A stretch of 64,000 bases of DNA from Trema orientale (lineage: Eukaryota; Streptophyta; Magnoliopsida; Rosales; Cannabaceae), in assembly GCA_002914845.1 (NCBI GenBank), contig JXTC01000003.1, positions 349,720 through 413,719 on the forward strand, given 5' to 3'. The notes beneath the pieces were generated by a model. The model was not told where the DNA came from and did no database searches. It saw nothing but the letters and a program-made list of their open reading frames with translations. The first letter of the stretch is position 1; every line of letters starts with the position of its first letter. Of this stretch, positions 34,526 to 45,068 are shown piece after piece. Position numbers and translations under genes: made by a program.

Positions 34526-35080
34526 TAATTAATTTTATCGTCTTCGATTCGATTCGATTTGCCTTCCAACTTTCAACTCTCTAAAACCCCAAATTTATAG
34601 CTAACACACCAAAGTGAATGCGAATTTCTTCCTCTCTACTCTTTCTCTTTCTCTTTGTTTTCTTTCTTTTCTAACAAGAAAACAGAGAAAACCCAAAAAA
34701 AATAAAATAAAAAAATAAAATGAGAGTCGTCGCTCTCGCACTCTTCTTCTTCTTCTCCTCTTTCTCTCCTACCCTCTTTTCTTGACTCGTCACAGATACA
34801 TATATGTGAGTGTGAAAAGAGAGAGAGAAAGAAGACAGATTGGGAATGGGGGATTGGGGATTTTTAATAATACTTCTTTTCTTTTCTTTTCTTTTCTTTT
34901 CTTTTCTTTCCTTTTTTTTATTTTATTTTTAATTTCCTTACAAAAAAAACACTATTAACCCCAGAAAAAAAAGAAATTATACTTGCACCATATTCTTGTT
35001 GTGTCTCTGTGTCTGTGTGTGTTGTGTCGAAATTATGATTTCATTATATAGACCAATAATAATTAGGATTAATAAAAAGT
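34526..35080. other. PA200 upstream region with microsatellites
   Basis: No gene. A CT-rich leader-like stretch (34630-34780) and a (TTTTC)n microsatellite at about 34875-34908 are present, followed by AT-rich DNA. Confidence 0.6.
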
Positions 35081-35089
35081 TAAAAAAAA

Positions 35090-35261
35090 GGGCGCGTCTA
35101 CAGTAGGGGCGTCCCTGCGTAGGGCCCTGTCTATACACCGTTTGATGGGAATCTGTGTATAAACAGATTCTCCACAGATTCCCGTTATTCCCTACAGATT
35201 CTCATCAAACAGTGTATAATGGGTGATCCTACGTAGGGGCGCCCCTACTGTAGCCCTCCCC
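35090..35261. mobile_element. small foldback MITE, 172 bp
   Basis: The two halves are long inverted repeats: CTACAGTAGGGGCGTCCCTG at the left against CTACAGTAGGGGCGCCCCTA on the other strand from the right, then ATACACCGTTTGATGGGAAT against ATACACTGTTTGATGAGAAT. It is flanked by TAAAAAAAA at 35081-35089 and 35262-35270, a probable 9-bp duplication, though the A-run weakens the proof. The whole element could fold into one hairpin. Confidence 0.75.
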
Positions 35262-35270
35262 TAAAAAAAA

Positions 35271-35394
35271 TATATACTTTCCTTTGACTTTGTGTTTGTA
35301 GGAATACAAATAAATATCCCTACAATTTTTATCAAGTTGAGTTGAAATTCTCTCCTTGACAAATTTTCATTAATTTTGTCAATTTTTCTCCCGA

Positions 35395-35431
<37 letters not shown>

Positions 35432-36630
35432 TTCCTTTAGACTTTGTGTCTTGGGACAATTTTGATTGCCATTTTGCAAAAATAAAGGGGTGTAATACAC
35501 TTTGCATTATTGAAAACGTAATGTCAAAATTGGTATTTTGCTAAAAACATCAGAGAACAAAAATTTGGTATTTTCCCTACTTATACACCTTATAAAAACG
35601 ATCACAATCTCTAATACTCGAATTTGAACATTCATTTTCATTTTAATTATGAATTCTTTCTTTCAAAACAACAACTAATTGAATTGTTTAAACTAAACAA
35701 ACAACATAATTACGTATCAAAAAGAAAATTCTGTCTTTCTTACTTTTAAGTAGTTTAACTTATTGTTTCTAATGTAGGGAGGGTGTCTCTGTCAATCTTA
35801 ATTTTCTTAAAATAAAAAAACAAACAAAAAGTGAAAAAGTGACCAGTGAGCCAGTGACTGACCGGCGACCGGCACGTGCGGTTTCCAGTAATCGGGTGTG
35901 TTTTTATTTTTAATTAATGAGTTCCAGCTTGGACTGCAGTTCACTGCATTACACGTGGCACGCATTTGTGCCATATATGACTGGTAAAAAAATGCCACGA
36001 CGGAATGACGTTTCCACTTGACATTTATTGTGGACTATTAAGAACCCAACTCATGATACATTGGTCAGCTTTCTAATTAAAAATAATATTCCAGTTCTAA
36101 ACAAATTCTCTTTTTTTTTTTTTGAGAAGAGTTCTAAACAAATTCTCACCTTACTTAAAAGGGCCAAGTATACTCACATCGGATTGGTTGAGCAACGGAC
36201 CTTAAAAAAAGTAGAAAAACTTTGTGCACTTTTCTTTTTCTTTTTCTTTTTTTTTTTTCCAAAAGTTGAAGTGCGTTTCATATTCATTATTCAATATTTG
36301 ATAAGTAGCCGTTCAATGTTGGTGATTTAATATTTATGGGCCTAAAGTGTAGTAATAAAGTGGAGAATATTCCGAACCCCGTATATGATTCCCGTCTTCG
36401 TAGTTACCTTCATTTTCGAGCTTGAAATTCTTTCTTTACCTCAAGTTCTTTTCATACCACTTATTTGTACGATAGAATCAATGATTAGCTTCGTCAAAAT
36501 ATTTGGCGAATATAAGAGAGTACAGAAAGAAAAAACAGAATATGAAGATTGAAAATTTCGGCGGTTAAGATTTTTTTGATTTTTTTCAGTTGAACAATCG
36601 GTACGAGTCTTTCACCGAGTAACATTATGG
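35271..36630. other. intergenic, no gene seen
   Basis: AT-rich, with a poly-A run at about 35395-35428 and two poly-T runs (36111-36123, 36236-36259). The phrase GTTCTAAACAAATTCTC is repeated 35 bases apart (36095 and 36130), around a T-run. No exon-like frame was seen. Confidence 0.5.
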
Positions 36631-36639
36631 TTATTCAAT

Positions 36640-37056
36640 GGAGAAAGGTTTATAAATACCATTTTCAAAACCATATTTTTATAAATACCCATTGTTTATT
36701 TTTATTTCATAAATACTCATTTTTGGAGAAATATAGACCACCATTGTTTTACATATAAAATGTATATCGCAATATACATTTTATGCATTAAATATATACT
36801 GCGATCTATATTTCATGAATAAAAATTACACTAAAAATTGGCACATATTTTAAAATCTATACCATATGTCAAATTTATAATGAAAAATATAACATGAAAT
36901 GTGTACCTCACAGATAAAATTTATGTTATAAATATGGATCACTCATATTTTGCATATGAAATATGAACCATAAAAACAAATAATTTTGAAAAAAAAAATA
37001 AAAATTAGTATTTATGAAAATAAGTTTTAAAAGCGGATATTAAGCGTAAATTTCTC
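36640..37056. mobile_element. probable Mutator-like foldback MITE
   Basis: The left end GGAGAAAGGTTTATAAATACC and the inverse of the right end (GAGAAATTTACGCTTAATATCC) are imperfect inverted repeats, continued by similar AAATACCATTTTCAAAACC / CGCTTTTAAAACTTATTTTC arms. The flanks TTATTCAAT and TATTTCAAT match at 7 of 9 bases. Inside is a near-perfect hairpin, ATAAAATGTATATCGCAATA and its complement near 36757. There is no coding capacity. Confidence 0.5.
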
Positions 37057-37085
37057 TATTTCAATGTCCATATAAGTAGAGAATT

Positions 37086-37484
37086 AGGGAAAATTACACA
37101 ATATACAGTGTTTCTGAAAAAAATAATTTGAAAAATACGGTGGTTTTGTGTTTTTTAAGGTGCGGTACGATTTTTATTAGAAAAATACCATTTTTCAAAA
37201 AATATTTAGATAATACCATTTTTTAATATAGTAACTAGTTTTTGGTAACCAGTTTCTAGAAACTGGTAACTAGTAACCAAAGATATTTATAACTAGTATA
37301 TAACTAGTAGCCAGTAACCAGTTTCTTGAAACCGGTAGCCAGTAACTATTTTTAAAATAATATTTTTCTAAATATTTTTTAAAAAGTGATATTTTCTTAA
37401 CAAAAACCATACGAAAGTAAAAAGTCTGACTTCCGTATATTTGTAATTTTTTTCGATTTTTGTAGGTATAAGTATTAGAAACCC
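37086..37484 (+). mobile_element. Mutator-like foldback MITE, family M1 copy 2
   Basis: A 399-bp element has a perfect 9-bp duplication TAGAGAATT (37077-37085 and 37485-37493). It aligns end to end with 8676-9088, including the GGTGCGGTAC…TTTTTATTAGAAAA arm and the central GTAACCAGTTTCTAGAAACTGG palindromes. Confidence 0.85.
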
Positions 37485-37498
37485 TAGAGAATTATTAT

Positions 37499-37925
37499 GG
37501 GGCTTATTACAAAAATCCAAGCCCAAAGTACCAAAATTTGAAAAATCCCGGATGGATTAATTTTTTTTGAAAAATCCATGTTTGATTTGGAAAAATATCA
37601 TTTTTTTAAAAATATTATTAGAAAAAATACTTTTAAAAATATTTATATAAATACCATTTTTCCTTTAAAATTGGTATTTTTGAATAGTACTCGAGATAAC
37701 CAGTTAGGTTACTTAGTGTAACCAATTCAGTTACTTAAAGTAATTGTTCAAGTTACCTCAGGTAACTCAACTAGCTACCTTAAGTATCTCATTAATTAAT
37801 AAAAATAGTATTTTTTTAAATATTTTTAAAAGTGATATTTTTATCATTAATTTTTCATAACAATTTTAAATTCCAGGATTTTTCAATTTTTTTTGAAAAA
37901 TTACTATAAAAAATCAAATTTCCTC
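37499..37925. mobile_element. Mutator-like foldback MITE, second family
   Basis: The element starts GGGGCTTATTACAAAAATCC and ends, on the other strand, GAGGAAATTTGATTTTTTAT. It has a perfect 9-bp duplication AATTATTAT (37490-37498 and 37926-37934). Its left duplication overlaps the right duplication of the M1 copy at 37485-37493, so this element landed on the edge of the earlier one. The central palindromic field uses GGTTACTTAGTGTAACC-type words, a design like M1 but with different sequence. Confidence 0.8.
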
Positions 37926-37934
37926 AATTATTAT

Positions 37935-38539
37935 GTGACACCAATTGGTGTGTGACTGTGACATAAAACTAGGTATAAATCAAACTTGACATTTGCAACT
38001 GTAAAGTTTAATTAACATCGAAATGACTGGTGGTCATCATTCACTCAAATATTTTGTAAAATCGGAAAAGAAAATATTAAAATCAGAATTTTCAATTAAT
38101 TGCGAAAATGACTTGTAGCACATTGATCCTAACCCAAGTGCAGTCCAAGGCCCAACGATGGGACTGCATCAGAATTTGGGCCTAGGATTTAGGATCTACT
38201 ACTCTTGGTTGGGTTTTGTATGTTTTGAGGCCCATATCAGCGTATTTGTTACCGTTGAAAAGTAATATTTAAATAAATAAAAATATAAAGGAAGAGGGGA
38301 GAATCAGACCGTTTGGAAGACGGAGAAGTAGCCGTTGCAGAAATCCATCTCACTTAATCGGACTTTCCTTAACAAATTTTAGTTTAAATACAGAGTCCTT
38401 CTCTGTCTTCTCTCACTAAAAGCCAACTATACTGAAAACCCCCATTACTGCTAATTGTTCTAAGCTCTCACTTTTCCAGTCTTTCTCATTCACTCATTTC
38501 ATTTTCGTCTGCACTTTTTTAAGTTTTGTTTTAGCATCA
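37935..38539 (+). promoter_or_regulatory. upstream region of the membrane-protein gene
   Basis: No coding frame. The last 140 bases are a pyrimidine-rich leader (CTGTCTTCTCTCACTAAAAG…CTTTTCCAGTCTTTCTCATTC) typical of plant 5' UTRs. An AAATACAGAG element near 38386 might serve as a weak TATA. Confidence 0.35.
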
Positions 38540-39223
38540 ATGGCCGAAATGAAAGATGCCCACGTCGTAGAAATCCCTGTGGATGAAGAGCACCAACAGA
38601 AGTTGCTGTGCTCTAGCTCCACCACCATGGACATGGTCTCTTCTGCAATTCAGCACCACCCATTAATGGAGATTTCTCAGAGCCCCGGCCATCTCCTACT
38701 TCTCAAGCTCTGGCAAAGAGAAGAGGACCTTTTCGGCCGTCGCATTGCTCGAAAAGAAACCAGAATGGACTCCATCAAGCGAGAAATCTTCCAACTCTGC
38801 TGCTTCTTCTTACTCTTCCATGGCTTCTTCTTGACCCTTTTGTTCACTTCCTCTGTTCGTTCGGATGTGCATGTGTGTAAGAAGAAATGGTGGATTCCGA
38901 GCCTTTTATCGGTTTCGACATCGCTTGTGTTCGTGTTCCTGGTCCAGATCAAGCTGTTTAGGTTCTGGAAAGTGTGGACACAGCTGCAGAGGGAAAAGAA
39001 CGATAACAGGGCTCTGAGCAGGTGTATCCAGGAGCTGAGGATGAAGGGTTCAAGCTTTGATCTTTCCAAGGAGCCACTCAGCGGAAAGAGGATGAAGAGC
39101 TCGAGCGTTGAGATCAAATGGAAGCCACTCACTTGGTGTTCTCAGTATCTCATCACCATTTGCCTTGTTTGCTTTGCAGGTTTGGTCTTTCCGGCTTCTA
39201 AACTCATTCTCTGCTGGCTCTGA
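38540..39223 (+). CDS. intronless plant membrane protein of unknown function
   Basis: A single open frame of 227 residues starts at an ATG in a good context (ATCAATGGCC). It has a hydrophilic N-terminus (MAEMKDAHVVEIPVDEEHQQ) and a motif SPGHLLLLKLWQREEDLFGR before three likely membrane helices at about residues 83-104 (FQLCCFFLLFHGFFLTLLF), 118-140 (WWIPSLLSVSTSLVFVFLVQ) and 200-226 (WCSQYLITICLVCFAGLVFP). Between helices 2 and 3 is a basic, polar loop with LQREKNDNRALSRCIQELRM. I recall close relatives throughout flowering plants annotated only as uncharacterised transmembrane proteins. The function is unknown and I assign none. The following 350 bases look like a 3' UTR, possibly with an intron ending at the acceptor TTTTTTCAG near 39569. 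Confidence 0.85.
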   Translation: MAEMKDAHVVEIPVDEEHQQKLLCSSSTTMDMVSSAIQHHPLMEISQSPGHLLLLKLWQREEDLFGRRIARKETRMDSIKREIFQLCCFFLLFHGFFLTLLFTSSVRSDVHVCKKKWWIPSLLSVSTSLVFVFLVQIKLFRFWKVWTQLQREKNDNRALSRCIQELRMKGSSFDLSKEPLSGKRMKSSSVEIKWKPLTWCSQYLITICLVCFAGLVFPASKLILCWL

Positions 39224-41549
39224 GCTTGCTGTACATGAGGAGTGAGGATGAGGTTGACTTCTTCATTCGGAAAGAGTGTCCAGGTAATCTAGTACGCTTG
39301 ACCATCCTGCACAATATTCTAGTTTCTTTATTTGTTATATTGATATGGGGTTTGAGACAGACAGTTTCATTCCGTGCAGTATGTGATCATGGAAGACCTT
39401 TAGGAGAGAAAATGAGGTAATGGAAGAGGTATGAGTTAATGGAAGAGGTATGAGTTATTTTTGTTAGTAAGAAGATAATGTATCACATCATGAGGACCAT
39501 TACACGCTATGTTCAAACACATTATCTTTGTCACTGATGTGTTTTTTTCGTTTGTTGTGTTTTTTCAGGTGCCAATTTTCACTGTCACAGAGTCTCAGAC
39601 AGTCAGACTCAGATATGTTCTTCCTTCTTTGAATTCAGCACCTTCTTCGATTGGGGATGAAGCATTTCGGTCCGATTGTTAACGCTCTCATTTGAAGGGA
39701 AAAAAAAAGGTCATTTCTCATGTATGCTGCTTATGATGAGACTTTACCCGCCAGAACAAGGCGAAGACCTCTTTTCTGAATTCAAAGCGAACTGAGCAAC
39801 ACCGCTTGTGTGCGTCCTTCACATGTGTTCTCAACCGTGTTTACCTTTATTATGTTCTTAATATACGATCTTTCTTCTCTGTAGCTCCTGTATAAATGCA
39901 TGTCCAAGAACTTTATGTATCATACAATACACCTCTCCTGAGAATTTATACATCAAACAATAGGTGCACACAATGTGGAGAACTACTTCTCGGAATCAAG
40001 GAAGCTTTACTTTGTTTCTAATTTTCTATCATTGACTATTGCATGGATAAAATAATGATTAAGCATCCGAAGACACATTTGACAAGTAGAAAAGATGTCA
40101 AATTCTAGATATGACACCAAAAATTTTCAGCTTTCACAAATAACTGCTATCATTATGTGTCCAATCTTTATTTTCGAGCACATTATCTGGCGAATCATCA
40201 GTTTTTCGTCTGATTTTTAAGAGGGATATATTCTTAAATAACAGATTAATTGTAGAAATCCTTCTTATAATAAAAATCGTTATTTCTTTGATTTGTTTCT
40301 TATAAATGTTGATCTACTTGGGATTCTTGAATCTGGTCAGAATTATGCTTTGTGTTACAGGTGGTGTGGACTATATGAATTGATATTTTGCGTCTTTAAT
40401 TCAGCTATATTTTGTTGGAAAAAATTCCTAAACTTAAGTTTATGACTATATGCGTGATATGATATTTTTCTAAATTCATTGGCTGGTAAATAATTATGCG
40501 TGAAAGAGAGACTGATCTTGCTGATTCTCAAGCTGGCAAAAATCGTGCTTTGAATCACAGTCAACTACCGAAAAATCTGCCTGATATTGTAAGTATTTGC
40601 AGATCATGTTGCAACATTAGAAAATTTTCTAGAATTTTAGCTTTTCTTATCAGAATTTTGTTTCCTTTTCTACAAAAATGTGTGAATTCATTCATTTCAA
40701 ATCGGAATCAATCAATTTTTAATTGTGATTTGCATGTTGGTGGATTTAGGACTCTTTGCTTCACTTTCACTATTAATAGAGGTCTTTTGTAAAGTACTTT
40801 TATTCAGTTAGAATTTTTATACACTTGGCTCAATCAGTAACCTTTCTCAGCAAATAGTTTTATTTCTTTACTAACTACATATAAAAGAGTCCTCAAAATT
40901 TGTTCCAAATAGATAAATAAACAGATAAATAAACACACGACTGAAAGTGAAAGAGAATCAATTTCCTAATTCTTATTATTCCCTTTTCGATCTATTACAG
41001 ATTAGTAGACATAGACATAGCCTTAGTGTCAACGTTTCCAATCTCATAAGAGTGAGTGACATAATAGACTAGGAGAAGCAAATCAAATTTCACTTGAAGT
41101 TTCACATGTAGATGCATTCACACAAAATTTGATGTCGGATTAAGCAACTGCAGATCATGTGACAACTTCCAACTTCTCTTTTTTTTTCGGAACAATTTCA
41201 AGGAGCTAGTGATATTGATGGATAAACATGGGACGAGACAAATGCACCAAGACAGGTAAACCTAAAGGCTTGAAGACTAATCATACAAATAAAGCCTCCT
41301 GTTATTTTCATAGACAAATACGTTGCAAGTGTTGAGGCTCGGCGAGAGAACTCCAAATGAATATCGAAGAAACTCTCATTACAAATGTTGATCAAGGGCT
41401 AAACTCAAAATAAATAGACTGTCAAAGTTCCAGACATTTGTTCTCCCATCAGTTACAAGAATAAGAAATCCTTCATAAATAAACTACCATTCAATCACAC
41501 TCTTGTGCGAGCATCGCGGCCTGTTTTGGAGTTCCTTGTTACAATACAT
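39224..41549. other. 3' UTR then intergenic, no gene seen
   Basis: The region 39224-40000 is probably the 3' UTR and downstream region of the membrane-protein gene. The remainder to about 41400 is AT-rich without an exon-like frame. The last 150 bases would be the 3' UTR of the F-box gene on the - strand. Confidence 0.5.
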
Positions 41550-42321
41550 TCATCGTATAAAGACATCATAACGACCACTGCATTTTTGTAGGGTTCTGCT
41601 ACTGAAATATTGGGGTAACTTCTCTCCGGGACCGATGATGTAAGATTGTCTTAGATCTAAGTAGTCTAGCTTAGTACAACTAGATAGGATCTTCAACACA
41701 CTCGTATGACTGATGAACTTAAAGTGGTTGATCTCAAGCGACTTAAGCCCATGCATTGTGGCTGCTATTGCACGAGCCTCATCATCATAATAATGGTCCT
41801 TGAAATCCAACAACATATATCTGTGGAAACCTGTTAAAAGCCTACAATGCTTCCCAATTGCCTCAATTGCTCGGGCTCCAATGCCATAGGTGTAGCTCAG
41901 ATCTAGAAAGTGTAAGCTAGAGAGCTTTCTAGCCTCTCGAATCACTGTCTCATTTGCTATAAAACTCCAAGGAATCTTCAAAGTGGTAAGATTTTCGGCA
42001 TAGCGAGTAATTAATGGAAATTCTTCGAGGCTGGCTCCTGAAATAGAGAGCTTCTTGGGTAAACACATAGGCGAGCATAAACTGAACAACCGAGAGAGAA
42101 ACCGATAAACATCCGCAGGATCTCGCTCCTTGGCCCATTCCACCATCAAGTCTATCTCTATCTCCTGCCAGAGAGAAGGGCTAGCCACTAGTCTTTTCCA
42201 TGATTTGCACACAAGTGGGATTACAGTAAGCTTCTCCTGTAACGAAGAGTTGCTGAAAACTAATACTAGTAATTCAGGCACTAGCGCATCCCACAGGCGC
42301 AGCAGATCACTGTTGGATAGC
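41550..42321 (-). CDS. F-box/LRR protein, FBW2/SKIP19-like, 5' end unresolved
   Basis: The frame is open from just after an in-frame TAG near 42322 to the TGA at 41550-41552. It reads LRLWDALVPELLVLVFSNSS, then LQEKLTVIPLVCKSWKRLVA and SPSLWQEIEIDL, a typical F-box of the FBW2/SKIP19 class (about 45 residues). Leucine-rich repeat segments follow, such as LTTLKIPWSFIANETVIREA, LSSLHFLDLSYTYGIGARAI and LKSLEINHFKFISHTSVLKI. Such proteins recruit targets to SCF ubiquitin ligases through SKP1/ASK. No ATG precedes the F-box in frame. An upstream exon joined at an AG near 42306 (CCAACAG) or 42316 is needed, and I could not find it convincingly. The length from the F-box is about 255 residues, shorter than many relatives. 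It may be a partial copy. Confidence 0.7.
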
Positions 42322-43262
42322 TAGCTATTAACCAAAATCCAAAGAGAAAGACGAGATTAACTTCGTATGCATACTACAATTAAACGACTAAGATTTTCGG
42401 TTGGAATGATACTTACAAGACAAAGTAAACTCCGAAAAAAAGGGCTAATATAAAAAGCCAAAAGTACCTGTAATAATGTATTGGGATACAAAAGTACCCG
42501 ATTGGTATAAAAAGTAAAATTTCTCTCTATCCCTCCATTTTCTCAGCAACCAAACAGGTTAGAAGGAGTTCAAAACACAACCCAATACAATAATCCACTA
42601 TCCATAGAAATCTCAAAACTATACTCAAAATTCCTCATCAGCAAAATCATTTTTAATTGGATAAGAGTAATAAGACACTCAAAAATTGTCTACGAGGGAG
42701 AACCCTAATCTATTTTCCAAATCAGACGCAAATGAAATTGTTTGAATTTAAACCCTAGAAATTGTTCGAACTTTTTTTGGGTAAAAGAATAAAACTGATG
42801 CAGATGCAAGAGAAGAGAAAATGAGAAAAAAATTTCGAGGCCACCTGCTATAGAATGAGTGGAGCTCGTCAATTACCGGAGCTCGTCGATGGCAGAGAAG
42901 GAATCTGAAGAGTCGAGCTTCAAGCTTCGTCCATGGCAGAGGAGGAAGCTGATTGAGTCAGCTTCAAGCTTCATACATGGCTGGAGCTCTTCAATGGTTA
43001 GAGGAGCTGATTGGGTCAAGCATCGTCAATGGCTGCGCAGAGGAGGAAAGAGCACAGGTCTGAGTTTTGAGTAATATCCCAAAACGATAAAAAATCGTTT
43101 TCTCAATTTTAGCCTATTTACTGAGTTGGGCTTGGAAACAGTTTTGTGATACAAGCCCACCAAACAAGTATTTATTGGACTCCGTGTTTTCAAAGTTTTT
43201 GGGTTTAAAAAAGTGGATCCGAATCTAATACCAAACGGGCTCTATTTTCTGTTGGAATGATA
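42322..43262 (-). promoter_or_regulatory. probable 5' region of the F-box gene, plus repeat remnant
   Basis: On the - strand 42558-42535 reads CCTGTTTGGTTGCTGAGAAA, a phrase I recall as common in plant 5' UTRs and first introns. Above it is a leader-like stretch up to about 42850. This suggests transcription of the F-box gene starts near 42850 with an intron before 42322. The stretch 42850-43080 has internal direct repeats (AGCTTCAAGCTTC(G/A)T twice). A mobile-element-like end, ATACCAAACGGGCTC, occurs at about 43237. Confidence 0.4.
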
Positions 43263-43565
43263 CTGGGGCTTTGTACAGGAATACCCCACTTTTAGGGGTA
43301 TGGTTAAGTAGATATCCCTTTTTGATTTTATTAACAAATATATCCCTTTTTTAATAATAATGATTTGTACTTACCATAATACCCATGGTAAATTATTCAT
43401 TTACCACTACTAAGAGGTGGTATATGATATATTTACCATGACTTAAAAATTTTTATCGCTTGTAGACGGCAGCATATTTACTATTATACCCCTGGTAAAT
43501 TATTCATTTACCACTACTAAGAGGTGTTATATGATTTATTTACCATGACTTAAAAAATTTTATCG

Positions 43566-44155
43566 NNNNNNNNNNNNNNNNNNNNNNNNNNNNNNNNNNN
43601 NNNNNNNNNNNNNNNNNNNNNNNNNNNNNNNNNNNNNNNNNNNNNNNNNNNNNNNNNNNNNNNNNNNNNNNNNNNNNNNNNNNNNNNNNNNNNNNNNNNN
43701 NNNNNNNNNNNNNNNNNNNNNNNNNNNNNNNNNNNNNNNNNNNNNNNNNNNNNNNNNNNNNNNNNNNNNNNNNNNNNNNNNNNNNNNNNNNNNNNNNNNN
43801 NNNNNNNNNNNNNNNNNNNNNNNNNNNNNNNNNNNNNNNNNNNNNNNNNNNNNNNNNNNNNNNNNNNNNNNNNNNNNNNNNNNNNNNNNNNNNNNNNNNN
43901 NNNNNNNNNNNNNNNNNNNNNNNNNNNNNNNNNNNNNNNNNNNNNNNNNNNNNNNNNNNNNNNNNNNNNNNNNNNNNNNNNNNNNNNNNNNNNNNNNNNN
44001 NNNNNNNNNNNNNNNNNNNNNNNNNNNNNNNNNNNNNNNNNNNNNNNNNNNNNNNNNNNNNNNNNNNNNNNNNNNNNNNNNNNNNNNNNNNNNNNNNNNN
44101 NNNNNNNNNNNNNNNNNNNNNNNNNNNNNNNNNNNNNNNNNNNNNNNNNNNNNNN
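43566..44155. other. assembly gap, 590 N
   Basis: Unsequenced. It begins inside the TTTACCACTACTAAGAGGTG tandem repeat, which probably caused the assembly break. The right flank starts with a duplicated AAGGTGTACGGATTT phrase. Confidence 0.95.
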
Positions 44156-44894
44156 AAGAAGGTGTACGGATTTGGGTTTAGAGATTTGGGTTATACATCT
44201 CTTAATAGTGGTGAGAAGGTGTACGGATTTCCTCTCTAGCTCTCAGGTGCTAATGGTAGACATTGGTATAGACCGTTTTTGTTTGAAATGCTAGTTTCAA
44301 CACCAATATGCATCATAATCCAAAACTTCTAAACTGGAAAGAAAATTAAGTGTTTGATATAACTTAATCTTTGACCTATACTATTACATATCACACGTAA
44401 CTCACCTCCTAATTCAATTTCTAAACAAATCTATAATAATCTTCACTTGTAACTTTTCCTATTCTTCCAAATATTCTCACACCAGGAGACGTCATCTATA
44501 ATCCAAAGTTCAAAGGAACCCCCAACTCCAACCCATATTAGTGGTCTTCTTGATTTATATGATAAAAACTGTAAATTAATAATTTACGATAAAACTTAAA
44601 TTAAATTTTAAAAAAAAATCAGAAATGATATAAGATTTATAAGTCTGTCCTCGTCCTTAGCACCAACAAAGGCAAAATTTTTAGGAAAACAAATCAACTT
44701 CACCCAGGTGAAGCTGCTTTGTTTTCATATTCAAATTCCATACTCATGTATAATTAAAAAATTATCAATAAACAATTATTAAAATCTATACAAAAACTAA
44801 CGTCAAAATTTCTGAAATTTATTCAATGTCACATGGTAATTTCATCATTATCGATCAATTTGGAAAGAAATGCAATTGAAAGAATTGATTTTAC

Positions 44895-45068
44895 TTTGAT
44901 GAGGCGAGAGCAGGTGGCGAAGTTTGAAGCAAGGTCGTTAATGGAGGTCATCTGCATCGCGGCGACTCGGACTGAGTTTGCTGCAATTTCTGAGTTTGAC
45001 TCGCTGGAGAACAATGGAATCGAATCGGCAGGAAGAATCGGTGACTGGCCAGAGACAAGGAAACTCAA
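44895..45068 (-). pseudogene. captured first-exon fragment of a nitrilase-like gene
   Basis: On the - strand the translation contains SVRVAAMQMTSINDLASNFA then TCSRLIK. This is very like the start of the catalytic domain of plant nitrilase-like protein 2 (deaminated glutathione amidase/omega-amidase group, family consensus VRVAAAQMTSINDL…NFATCSRLV). It is followed by GTAAAATC, a plausible splice donor, and then AT-rich intron-like sequence. Before it is a 30-residue serine-rich stretch that may be a transit peptide part. The catalytic residues of the family lie downstream and are absent. There is no ATG in frame at the left limit. The GC-rich fragment sits in AT-rich transposon DNA, which is why I read it as captured rather than native. 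Confidence 0.75.

Noticed and set aside
42859-43074. 71-codon + strand frame with MAEKESEESSFKLRPWQRRK
   Set aside because: It is made of short direct repeats in a probable element remnant, with no family match and no supporting gene structure.
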